From NCBI GenBank assembly GCA_965248975.1, contig CBDFKU010000005.1, positions 1 through 64,000 of the forward strand: a stretch of 64,000 bases of DNA, written 5' to 3'. The first letter of the stretch is position 1; each line of letters starts with the position of its first letter. Below, one piece after another: positions 52,012 to 60,076 of the stretch. Source of the stretch: CBDFKU01 sp965248975 (GTDB taxonomy: Bacteria > Chloroflexota > Dehalococcoidia > Lucifugimonadales > JAGWBF01). The notes beneath the pieces were generated by a model. That model was not told where the DNA came from, made no database searches, and saw only the letters and a list, made by a program, of their open reading frames with translations. The position numbers were made by a program, and so were the translations under genes.

Positions 52012-52048
52012 TCCAGGTCCTGATAAACGTGGAGGGAGTTTCGGAGGG

Positions 52049-52495
52049 ATGAAGATCGCCGTCGGTAGCGACGAGCGTACCCACCTTACCGACTCTGTCG
52101 TGGCGGAGCTGGAGGCACGGGGGATGGAGGTGGAGCTGTACGGCGCCCTGAAGTCTGGGGACGATCCCCGATGGCCCGAGGTGGCTCCAAAGGTAGCGGA
52201 GGAGGTGGCCGGGGGTCGCTGCCGGCAGGGAGTCCTGTTCTGCTGGACGGGCACCGGCGTCAGCATGGCCGCCAACAAGGTGCCCGGGGTGAGGGCCGCC
52301 CTGTGTGCCGATGCAGAGACCGCCAGGGGTGCCCGCCTGTGGAACGACGCCAACGTGCTGTGCATAGGACTGTATCTCACGACACCACAGGTGGCCCGTG
52401 AGATAATAGACGCCTGGTCCTGTACCCAGGAAATAGACGAAACCGAGCGGGAGAACATCGATCAGGTCAATCGGATGGACGTGGAGCGGGGATAG
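52049..52495 (+). CDS. rpiB: RpiB/LacAB-family isomerase
   Basis: A 148-residue protein of the ribose-5-phosphate isomerase B family. WTGTGVSMAANKVPGVRAALC and LWNDANVLCIG match the family's substrate-binding blocks. The N-terminal block is divergent: VGSDERTHLTDSVV replaces the usual SDHAG, so a substrate other than ribose 5-phosphate is possible. The cysteine normally used as base (xCGTG) is replaced by the CWTG variant. It lies 37 bases after the recombinase gene. Confidence 0.8.
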   Translation: MKIAVGSDERTHLTDSVVAELEARGMEVELYGALKSGDDPRWPEVAPKVAEEVAGGRCRQGVLFCWTGTGVSMAANKVPGVRAALCADAETARGARLWNDANVLCIGLYLTTPQVAREIIDAWSCTQEIDETERENIDQVNRMDVERG

Positions 52496-52571
52496 GCTGT
52501 AGGATAGTATCAGGCATCCCCGAAGTTAATGAGCGAACATAGACCTCATCTGTGCTGGAGGTACGCGGTTA

Positions 52572-52901
52572 ATGCCCCAACGAGGCAAGTCAAGAAAAAC
52601 GGCGGCCCGCCAGACTCAGCTGGGCCAGCGGAAAAAGAGGCAAGCCAGGGGACCCTCGGGTATCCCCATCACTCCACCGACCACCGAGGCGGTCGAGCCT
52701 GGGGACGGCAACTCCGAGGCGGTCGAGGGGCGTCCAGCCCCGACAAGAGCCGCAACAGCGGTGGCGCCGCGTCCCGCAGTCGCCAGGCCGGATCCCAGGC
52801 CCAGGGTATACCAATACGTGGGCGCCGAGGTAAAGCGCATTCTTGCCCTTGGGTCGGTGGCCTTAGCGATCCTCATAGTCCTGGCCTTCGTGATCCGGTA
52901 A
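52572..52901 (+). CDS. Small C-terminally anchored membrane protein
   Basis: A 109-residue protein with a basic N-terminus (GKSRKTAARQTQLGQRKKRQ), a long proline- and alanine-rich linker, and one hydrophobic C-terminal helix (ILALGSVALAILIVLAFVI). It lies 6 bases before uvrC. The function is unknown. A tail-anchored topology with the basic part in the cytoplasm is likely. Confidence 0.6.
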   Translation: MPQRGKSRKTAARQTQLGQRKKRQARGPSGIPITPPTTEAVEPGDGNSEAVEGRPAPTRAATAVAPRPAVARPDPRPRVYQYVGAEVKRILALGSVALAILIVLAFVIR

Positions 52902-52907
52902 GCCTCC

Positions 52908-54791
52908 ATGGAACGAAAGGACATCGTCCACAGGCTGAGCATCACGCCTGAGAAGCCGGGCGTCTACATGATGAAGGACGCCGCCGACAAGGTGATCTAC
53001 GTCGGCAAGGCCGGCAGCCTGCGGAACCGGGTCCGCACCTACTTCGGTACCCCCTTCAACCTGAACCCCAAGATACGCAACATGGTCTCCCGGGTGGCCG
53101 ACTTCGACTACATCGTCACCGACTCGGAGGCCGAGGCTATCATCCTGGAATGCACCCTGATCAAGAAATACCGCCCCACCTACAACGCTCGGCTGAAGGA
53201 CGACAAGAGCTATCCTTACATAAAGATCGACCTGGCCGAGGACTTCCCTGAGGTGTACGTGACGCGGCGAGTCCGCCAGGACGGCGCCCGCTACTTCGGG
53301 CCCTTCGCCACCGCGCGCAGTACTCGCAAGACCCTGGACGTCCTGAAGAAGCTGTTCCCCTATCGGTCCTGCACCAAGACCATCACCGGCAAGGACCCGC
53401 GGCCCTGCCTGGAGTATTTCATCAATCGCTGCGTCGGCCCGTGTATCGGCGCGGCATCCAAAGACGAGTACCACAAGGTCATCCAGCAGGTGATCATGTT
53501 CATGGAGGGGAAGACCGACCCCGTGCTGGACGACCTGCACCGCAAGATGGATGAAGCCTCGGGGACCCTGGAGTTCGAGAGAGCGGCCGCCCTCAGGGAC
53601 CAGATCCGAAACATCCAGCAAGTGATCGAGGAGCAGCGGATAAAGGTAGCCTCCAACTCGGGCCAGGACATGGACGCCATCGGCATGGCCCAGGCCCAGG
53701 ACGAAGCTCGGGTGGAGATCTTCTTCGTGCGCCAGGGCAAGCTGGTGGGACGGGACCACTTCATCATGGAGGGCACCCAGGACGACACCCCGGGGCACAT
53801 ACTGGAAGCGTTCATCAAACAGTTCTACCAGTCGGCCTCCGTTACACCGCGCCGGATCTTGATCCAGCACCCCCTGGAAGACCCGGAGTCCATCGAGGCG
53901 TGGCTGAGGGCGAGGCGGGGCGGCGCGGTGACCCTGACCCACCCGGTAAGGGGCGACAACGCCAAGCTGGTCAAGATGGTCGCCGAGAACGCCGCCCAGG
54001 GCCTGACCCAGATGCGGGCCAGGTGGCTCTCCAACGCCGACGCTGTCCAGGAGGCCATGACGGAGCTGCAGGAGGAGCTCAACCTGCCCAACCTCCCCGC
54101 GCGAATGGAGTGCTACGACATCTCCAACATCCAGGGGACCAACGCCGTCGGTAGCATGGTGACCTTCCAGAACGGTTTCCCCAAGCCAGCCCACTACCGC
54201 CGCTTCCGGATCAAGGACGTGGAGGGCATCGACGACTACTCCATGATGCAGGAGATGCTGCGGCGCAGGTTCAAGCGGCTGGCGTCTGAAAAGGGCAAAG
54301 GAAAGACCATCGTCGATGGCGTCCAAGGTGGAGAAACCCAGTCCCGAGGACAGGATACCTGGGCCATCGTGCCTGACCTGGTGCTCATAGACGGCGGCAA
54401 GGGCCATCTTTCGGCGGCTCTAGAGGTGTTCCTGGAGCTGGGCGTAGACTTCGTTCCCCTGGCGGCCCTCGCCAAGGAGAACGAGTGGCTGTTCGTACCC
54501 CACACCCCCGAGCCCATTGCCCTGGCCTCCAACTCGCAGGCCCTCTACCTGGTCCAGCGCATCAGAGACGAGGCCCACCGCTTCGCCGTCACCTACCACC
54601 GCAAGCTGCGCAGCAAGGGCAGCGTGGCGTCGGCAGTGGACCTGGTGTCAGGCATCGGCCCCAAGAGGAAGCGGATGCTTCTGCGCCGGTTCGGGTCGGT
54701 GAAGGGCATCAAGGAGGCCGCCATCGAGGAGATCGCCTCGGTGCCCGGCGTGACCCGGGCGCTGGCAACCAGGCTCAAGCAGGTCCTATAG
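52908..54791 (+). CDS. uvrC: UvrABC excinuclease subunit C
   Basis: A 627-residue nuclease that makes both incisions around DNA lesions. The GIY-YIG domain (PGVYMMKDAADKVIYVGKAG), the Cys-rich CLEYFINRCVGPC, the UVR segment (LEFERAAALRDQI), the RNase-H-like domain (ECYDISNIQGTNAVGSMV; LVLIDGGKGHLSAAL) and the C-terminal HhH pair (VSGIGPKRKRMLLRRFGS; VPGVTRALATRL) appear in order. Length is normal. Confidence 0.95.
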   Translation: MERKDIVHRLSITPEKPGVYMMKDAADKVIYVGKAGSLRNRVRTYFGTPFNLNPKIRNMVSRVADFDYIVTDSEAEAIILECTLIKKYRPTYNARLKDDKSYPYIKIDLAEDFPEVYVTRRVRQDGARYFGPFATARSTRKTLDVLKKLFPYRSCTKTITGKDPRPCLEYFINRCVGPCIGAASKDEYHKVIQQVIMFMEGKTDPVLDDLHRKMDEASGTLEFERAAALRDQIRNIQQVIEEQRIKVASNSGQDMDAIGMAQAQDEARVEIFFVRQGKLVGRDHFIMEGTQDDTPGHILEAFIKQFYQSASVTPRRILIQHPLEDPESIEAWLRARRGGAVTLTHPVRGDNAKLVKMVAENAAQGLTQMRARWLSNADAVQEAMTELQEELNLPNLPARMECYDISNIQGTNAVGSMVTFQNGFPKPAHYRRFRIKDVEGIDDYSMMQEMLRRRFKRLASEKGKGKTIVDGVQGGETQSRGQDTWAIVPDLVLIDGGKGHLSAALEVFLELGVDFVPLAALAKENEWLFVPHTPEPIALASNSQALYLVQRIRDEAHRFAVTYHRKLRSKGSVASAVDLVSGIGPKRKRMLLRRFGSVKGIKEAAIEEIASVPGVTRALATRLKQVL

Positions 54792-54941
54792 CCTTCCTTC
54801 ACCCCCGGCCCCTCTCCTGAGGGGAGAGACGTGGTCCACAGGCAGCGGCCATCGGTGCCGTACCCGTACACCCACCCCATCTTGAGTCCCGAGGCAAACC
54901 ACCCGACCCAATATTTGGTTACATTTTTCCTCTTTTGTCCC

Positions 54942-54970
54942 TTGACTGTTCTCCCAGTTCCTACTATTGT
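54942..54970 (+). promoter_or_regulatory. Promoter candidate before the 180-residue hypothetical gene
   Basis: TTGACT (54942-54947), a 17-base spacer and TATTGT (54965-54970) precede the ATG at 54999 by 28 bases. Upstream, CTCTCC-TGAGG-GGAGAG near 54824 is a small hairpin that may end the uvrC transcript. Confidence 0.5.
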
Positions 54971-54998
54971 TGAGGGCAACACGAAGAAGGAGCCCATC

Positions 54999-55541
54999 AT
55001 GACGCTGAAGGTCTCCGTCAGCCTGGCGGGGGAAACCGTCATTACACTGGAGGCCACCGAGTCCGATGTCTTTCGAGAGGTGGTCGGCCTGGCGCTGAAA
55101 GAGCTGCCCATGGACCTAGTCAGGATGCGCATGGACGGCTTTGCGGGCGTGGTTGTGGAGAAGGATAGAAATGTAATCCAGCCCCTCCAAGAACACGCCG
55201 AGCCCCTACCGGTCTCGCAGCCGAGGGCGGAACCTGGCGACGGCGCGGAGGCGGACTTCGCCCGGTTCTGCGCCGAGCTATCTCCTATGGGGGATATGCG
55301 GCGGCTGGTGGTGGCGGCCGAGGGGGCCAGAAGATTCCTGGGCTTGGACAGGGTCTCAGAGGGAGAGCTGGGAAAACTGTTCGACCTCGCACAGTGGCAG
55401 CGTCCGGCCGATTTCGTGCAGACCTTGCACAACGCCGCCCGCAGCAAGTTCCGCTGGCTGGAGCGGGTCCCCGGCACAACCGGCTACTACACAGTTACCC
55501 CCAAGGGCCGGGAGCAGGTCGTCCAGCGCGGCGAAGAGTAA
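54999..55541 (+). CDS. Hypothetical protein
   Basis: A 180-residue protein from ATG 54999, chosen because AAGGAG lies upstream and because sequence before it is promoter-like. The N-terminal 70 residues form a small beta-rich domain (LKVSVSLAGETVITLEATESDV). The C-terminal part looks like a winged helix: WQRPADFVQTLHNAARSKFRWLERVP followed by YYTVTPKGREQV. A DNA-binding or TerB-like adaptor role is possible, but I recognise no family. Confidence 0.65.
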   Translation: MTLKVSVSLAGETVITLEATESDVFREVVGLALKELPMDLVRMRMDGFAGVVVEKDRNVIQPLQEHAEPLPVSQPRAEPGDGAEADFARFCAELSPMGDMRRLVVAAEGARRFLGLDRVSEGELGKLFDLAQWQRPADFVQTLHNAARSKFRWLERVPGTTGYYTVTPKGREQVVQRGEE

Positions 55542-55559
55542 CCCGGGCCCAGCAGCTCG

Positions 55560-56852
55560 CTACCGGCCGGAAAGTCCCAGCGGGAGAGCGAACCTGTGTC
55601 TGAACTCCTCAGGGGTCGTTCCGGCGGCTTGGGCCAGTTTCCCTCGCATGTACTGGTCCTCGAAGTCTTCGGCCTTAAGCCGGATCATGTACTCCCTGGC
55701 GACCTTGTAGTGCTCTGCCTGGGTGTCAACCAGGCGCACCTTGGTCCGCCCCGTCTCGGAGTCCCGCAGCTCCTCGAAGGGTAGCACTCGCAGGCGTCCG
55801 CTCTCGAGGCAGACCATGCCGCCAAAGCGCAGCCCTTCCGCGGAAGGGTCTCCCGACTCGGACAGCAGGAACCGGACGGCGTCGTAGCCCAGGGTGCGAG
55901 TGTAGTCGATGTCGAAGGGTATAGGCGCGGCGCAACGCAGCCCGTATCCCACCGCCACGTCGACGATGGACACCTTGTCATCCCGCTGGGCGAACCGCCT
56001 CTGGACCTCTTTCCTCAGGATCGTAGCCAGGGGAATCTCGCCCAGGCGTATGTGACCGTGCTCGTCGTACTCGACCTCCACACCGGGGACCGACGCAAGC
56101 TCTTCTGGGTCCAGCTTTGCGCCGATCCCTTCGGCGATGACCACGAGGCCGTCGCCGCGGCCCATGACCCTGCGCTTCAGGATCGCGCCTTCCAGCACAC
56201 CGCAGACATCGTCCAGGGTGACGCGGCCCAGGAACTCTTCCGGGATCATGGTCAGCGTGGCGCCGGCGGCCTTACCTATTCCCAGAGCCAGATGCCCGGC
56301 GCTCCGGCCCATCACCGACACGAAGAACCAGCGGCCGGTGGTGCGCGAGTCCTCCATCAGGTTGAGCACGACCTGGGTGCCCACATGCCGGGCCGTCTCA
56401 AAGCCAAAGGTGGGCATCCCGCCCGGCAGGGGAAGGTCGTTGTCTATTGTCTTGGGGGCATGGGCCACCCGCAGAGTTCCCTTGGCCGCCTTGGCCACTT
56501 CGAAGGCCGAGAAGGCGGTGTCGTCTCCGCCAATCGTCACCAGCGAAGTGACTTCCAGCTCCTGGAGAGCGCCAACGGTGCGGGCCAAATCCTCCGCCAC
56601 ACGCGTGGGATTCGCCCGGGAGGTGCGAAGGATGGAGCCGCCTTGGCTGTGGACCCGCGACACGTCGGCGATGGCCAGGATACGTACCGCATCCGTTCGG
56701 CCACGCATGAGGTACTCGAAGCCGTCGTAGATACCCACGACCTCCAGACCGGAGTTGTTGGCCTCGATGGTGGCGGCGCCGATCACGCCGTTGATGCCCG
56801 GCGCCGGCCCCCCTCCCACAAGGATCCCCAGGCGATTCGGCGATGTGCTCAT
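55560..56852 (-). CDS. 6-phosphofructokinase, probably pyrophosphate-dependent
   Basis: A 430-residue PfkA-superfamily enzyme that interconverts fructose 6-phosphate and fructose 1,6-bisphosphate. GILVGGGPAPGINGVI is the phosphate-donor loop; the donor-selective position reads GGDDT (Asp where ATP enzymes have Gly) and the catalytic segment is PKTIDNDL (Lys before Thr). Both changes are established marks of PPi-dependent enzymes. FVSVMGRSAGHLAL binds sugar phosphate. ATG 56852 is preceded by GGTGGAGG. An extended -10 (TGATATACT) lies at 56897-56892. Confidence 0.9.
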   Translation of the reverse strand: MSTSPNRLGILVGGGPAPGINGVIGAATIEANNSGLEVVGIYDGFEYLMRGRTDAVRILAIADVSRVHSQGGSILRTSRANPTRVAEDLARTVGALQELEVTSLVTIGGDDTAFSAFEVAKAAKGTLRVAHAPKTIDNDLPLPGGMPTFGFETARHVGTQVVLNLMEDSRTTGRWFFVSVMGRSAGHLALGIGKAAGATLTMIPEEFLGRVTLDDVCGVLEGAILKRRVMGRGDGLVVIAEGIGAKLDPEELASVPGVEVEYDEHGHIRLGEIPLATILRKEVQRRFAQRDDKVSIVDVAVGYGLRCAAPIPFDIDYTRTLGYDAVRFLLSESGDPSAEGLRFGGMVCLESGRLRVLPFEELRDSETGRTKVRLVDTQAEHYKVAREYMIRLKAEDFEDQYMRGKLAQAAGTTPEEFRHRFALPLGLSGR

Positions 56853-56891
56853 TCCCTCCACCTGCTCTCCTTTAGATAACCATACCGTCAT

Positions 56892-56971
56892 AGTATATCA
56901 TCCCTATCTATCTTCTTCGTAACGATGCCAGCGAACCATAGTTTGACTAACCTTTCCACCATCCATAAAAT
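56892..56971. promoter_or_regulatory. Divergent promoters between the PFK and gamma-glutamyltransferase genes
   Basis: For the plus strand, TTGACT (56943-56948), a 17-base spacer and TAAAAT (56966-56971) lie 39 bases before the GTG at 57010. For the minus strand, an extended -10 TGATATACT (56899-56892 region) precedes the phosphofructokinase gene. Confidence 0.55.
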
Positions 56972-57009
56972 GGCGGAAACGTCTGAAAGCCGTGGCAGGA
57001 GGGGTTACA

Positions 57010-58809
57010 GTGGCATCTTCCGAGACGACTAAAGCAAGCGCAGACTGGACCGGGACCGGCAGGCCGGTGGTCCGGGGCACCCAGGGAATCGTTGCGGCCG
57101 GCCACTATCTTACCGCCATGTCGGCGATGAGAATGCTGCTGAGTGGCGGCAACGCTTTCGACGCCGCCGCGGCCGCCGGGTTTGCCGCCGCCGTGGTGGA
57201 GCCCACGGCCCATTACAGCCTGGCCACGGAAGGCGTCGTCATGACCTATCACGCCCAGAGCGGACAGGTGCGCGCGCTGAGCGGCCAGGGGGTCGCCCCG
57301 GGAAAGGCGACGGCGGACTTTTTCCTCCAGCGGGGCCTGAACGCCGTGCCTACGGGTCCCCAGGGCCCCCTGTCCTTCACCGTGCCGGGAGTGGTGGACG
57401 CCTTTATCTTGCTGCTGGAGTCCCACGGCACCAAGACCCTGGGAGAAGCCTTAGCCCCAGCCATCGGATACACCCGCCATGGGTTCCCGATGTACCCATT
57501 CATGCGGGAAAAGCTGCAGTTCCCGTCGGTGGTGGAGCAGTTCCGGCGCTTCCCCAGGGGCGGCAAGGAGGTATTCCTCCCGGGAGGCCAACCCCCTGAG
57601 GTAGGCGAACTCCTGGTGCAGAAGGAGCTGGCAGCGACTTTGAGCGCCCTGGCCAGAGCAGAGGCAGAGGCCCACGGAGACCGTCAAGCCGGCCTGAAGG
57701 CCGCCCACGACGTCTTCTATAGAGGCGAGCTGGCCCGGACCATCGTAGAGTGCTCGGAGAGCGCTGGGGGCCTGCTGAGCTTGGAGGACCTTGCCGGTTA
57801 CCGAGCGCGGTACGAGGAGCCCATAAGCACTACCTTCATGGGCCGGGAGGTCCACACCCAGTCGGCCTGGACCCAGGGCGCCGTCATGCTGCATGCCCTT
57901 AACATGCTGGAGGGCACCGACCTGCGGGCCATGGGCCACAACTCGCCCCGGTACATCCACACACTCACCGAGGCCCTCAAGCTGGCCTTCGCCGACCGAG
58001 AGCGTTACTACGGCGACCCAGACTTCGTGAAGGTGCCCATCGACGGCCTGCTGTCCAAGGAGTACGCCGCGTCCCGGGCGCGGCTGATTAGGGACGACGT
58101 CGCCTGGCCGGAGATGCCCGAAGCAGGCGACCCTTGGGCTTACATGGACGGGTCGGGGCGGGCCCCGTCGGGTCGAGTCCCGACCGCGGCCACCCCGCCG
58201 GCCTCGGTTGGCGCGGGCGAGCCGAAAAAGGAGGGCACCACCCACTTCTCAGTCATCGACCGGGACGGCAACGTAGTCTGCGTTACTCCCAGCGGCGGAC
58301 GGTTCGACAAGTCGGTGTATTTCAAGGAGCTGGGCTGTACCCTCAGCACCCGCAGCGAGGTCTTCTCGGTGGACGCCCAGCACCCCAACGGGATACAGCC
58401 CGGCAAGCGCCCCCGGACCACCCTGGTCAACTACATGGTATGCGAAGGGGGACGTCCGGTGATGACCCTGGGCTGCCCCGGCGGCGACGACCAGGCCCAG
58501 GTTGACCTGCAGCTGGCCCTGAACGTGCTGGTCTTCGGGATGGACCCACAGCAGGCGGTGGAGGCGCCCCGCTTCTCCACACAGAGCATGCCCAACTCCT
58601 TTTACCCCCACGTCTACAAGCCGGGGGAGCTCAACGTGGAGCCTGGCATACTCGGCGAGGTGCGATCGAGGCTGTCGGAGATGGGCCACAGGATCGTGGA
58701 GACCGACGTGTGCGGCTACGGCGCCATAGTGACCCGCCTGGACCCCGAGACCGGAACCATGGCGGCCGGCGCCGACCCCCGCGCCGAGACCTACGCCATC
58801 GGCTTGTGA
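57010..58809 (+). CDS. ggt: Gamma-glutamyltransferase
   Basis: A 599-residue Ntn-hydrolase that cleaves itself into two subunits and transfers or hydrolyses gamma-glutamyl groups. The new N-terminal nucleophile is the first Thr of TTHFSVIDRDGNVV (near residue 410), and LGCPGGDDQ is the later glycine-rich loop. No clear signal peptide is seen, so it may act in the cytoplasm, or the true substrate may not be glutathione. GTG 57010 follows AGGAGG; an upstream in-frame GTG at 56992 is less likely. Confidence 0.92.
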   Translation: MASSETTKASADWTGTGRPVVRGTQGIVAAGHYLTAMSAMRMLLSGGNAFDAAAAAGFAAAVVEPTAHYSLATEGVVMTYHAQSGQVRALSGQGVAPGKATADFFLQRGLNAVPTGPQGPLSFTVPGVVDAFILLLESHGTKTLGEALAPAIGYTRHGFPMYPFMREKLQFPSVVEQFRRFPRGGKEVFLPGGQPPEVGELLVQKELAATLSALARAEAEAHGDRQAGLKAAHDVFYRGELARTIVECSESAGGLLSLEDLAGYRARYEEPISTTFMGREVHTQSAWTQGAVMLHALNMLEGTDLRAMGHNSPRYIHTLTEALKLAFADRERYYGDPDFVKVPIDGLLSKEYAASRARLIRDDVAWPEMPEAGDPWAYMDGSGRAPSGRVPTAATPPASVGAGEPKKEGTTHFSVIDRDGNVVCVTPSGGRFDKSVYFKELGCTLSTRSEVFSVDAQHPNGIQPGKRPRTTLVNYMVCEGGRPVMTLGCPGGDDQAQVDLQLALNVLVFGMDPQQAVEAPRFSTQSMPNSFYPHVYKPGELNVEPGILGEVRSRLSEMGHRIVETDVCGYGAIVTRLDPETGTMAAGADPRAETYAIGL

Positions 58810-58936
58810 CCGATACCAACGGCTTACCGGGTTTATACTCTTGGCGGTCGGTTTTCGAGCTGACGACAAAATCCTATTCGCGCATCGTATACGACGTTAA
58901 ACCTTGGTGCACGAATCCCAAACTCTGCAATTCTGA

Positions 58937-59102
58937 TACAATTAGGGTGACCACCATAAGCTTCGGATATAGGGGGAAACCTATGCCGGGTGGCAGGCCG
59001 AGCAACCCTCTTGATGGCATTTTTGAAAATGTTTTGGAGAACCTGCCTGGCAAACTCCACCTCGTGGGAATTCGGCTGTACCACGCACGACAAAGACACT
59101 GA
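58937..59102 (+). CDS. Tiny ORF with its own promoter, before a nuclease-like gene
   Basis: An extended -10 TGATACAAT (58934-58942) is followed by GGGGGAAA and an ATG at 58983 opening a 39-residue frame (MPGGRPSNPLDGIFENVLEN, ending LYHARQRH) that stops at 59102. The coding part is 58983-59102. Its stop is 20 bases before the nuclease-like gene. It may be a leader peptide or a small partner protein; I recognise no family. Confidence 0.4.
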
Positions 59103-59122
59103 CTCCTGTTAAGACGCTCACA

Positions 59123-60016
59123 GTGAACAGCCTTGCCAGGCTCCTTTATGACTTTTTGCCAGGAGAAGCCCATTCCTATGCTCGCCAAGACGTATCTTTC
59201 TCCGGAATAGCGTCATCGTTAGGGTTGCAGAACTTTTGGATCGGCGGCAGTAAACTTCCCGGGGTGGAGCACCTGATAACAAATACTTTACTTCACCAAG
59301 AAAAGACATTCTGTCCGCTCATCGTTACGATTGTTCAAAAAGCGCTGGTATATCGCAATACTAAAAAATCACCGGTAACCCGTGAAGAGGTCGAGCAATT
59401 AAACCAGTTCGTCTATGACCTGGGATTCAAAATTCCAGAGTTGTGGGATCCGAAGTTTCTAGGGGGCCTCCGGGGCCTCCATAAGACCGACAACCAAAAA
59501 TCTGAAGCTCAGGCCGCAGGCGCCGCGACAGATTTGAGTGGATTAAAGGAACGCTTATTGAATCTCACCGGGCTTACAGCACAACATCGCGGATTTGAAT
59601 TCGAGCGATTCCTGAACAAAGTATTTACTTCTTTTCGCCTTGCGCCAAGGAGCCCGTTCAGGATCATAGGGGAACAAATCGACGGGAGTCTCCAATTTCA
59701 AGGCGAGACCTACTTGGTCGAAGCCAAATGGCAGAACCTTCCAACCGGAGAAGCCGATTTGTTGACTTTTGCTGGTAAGGTGGCAGGGAAGGCCAAGTGG
59801 TCGCGGGGATTGTTTATCAGTTACTCCGGTTTCAGCAAAGATGGATTAGAAGCTTTTGCTAGGGGTAAGCCCACACAGATCATATGCATGGATGGGCTGG
59901 ATTTCCACTACGTTTTTGAAGGAACTTTAGAAATATTGGAGCGCAAAGCTAGAAGAGCAGTAGAGACAAACGAAGCTTTCGTTTCAGCAAGGGAATTGTT
60001 TACTGGTCTTCCCTAA
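59123..60016 (+). CDS. Restriction-endonuclease-like (Mrr-type PD-(D/E)XK) protein
   Basis: A 297-residue protein. The C-terminal domain has HRGFEFERFLNKVF, then IDGSLQFQGETYLVEAKWQ, giving the D...ExK catalytic triad of Mrr-like nucleases, and FISYSGFSKDGLEAF. The N-terminal 130 residues are a separate helical domain (NTLLHQEKTFCPLIVTIVQKALVYRN region) that I do not recognise. The gene is visibly AT-richer, with A/T-ending codons, unlike its neighbours, which suggests recent transfer. It starts at GTG 59123. No methyltransferase is adjacent, so it could be a stand-alone defence nuclease. Confidence 0.78.
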   Translation: MNSLARLLYDFLPGEAHSYARQDVSFSGIASSLGLQNFWIGGSKLPGVEHLITNTLLHQEKTFCPLIVTIVQKALVYRNTKKSPVTREEVEQLNQFVYDLGFKIPELWDPKFLGGLRGLHKTDNQKSEAQAAGAATDLSGLKERLLNLTGLTAQHRGFEFERFLNKVFTSFRLAPRSPFRIIGEQIDGSLQFQGETYLVEAKWQNLPTGEADLLTFAGKVAGKAKWSRGLFISYSGFSKDGLEAFARGKPTQIICMDGLDFHYVFEGTLEILERKARRAVETNEAFVSARELFTGLP

Positions 60017-60076
60017 ATCCTAGCGTCAGCCAAGCAGGTCCTTAAGTGGAATCGTTCAAGGCCCTATAGGTCTAGG

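Noticed and set aside
54831..54998. N-terminal extension of the 180-residue hypothetical protein
   Set aside because: It contains a promoter-like pair and a small hairpin, and the ribosome binding site supports ATG 54999.
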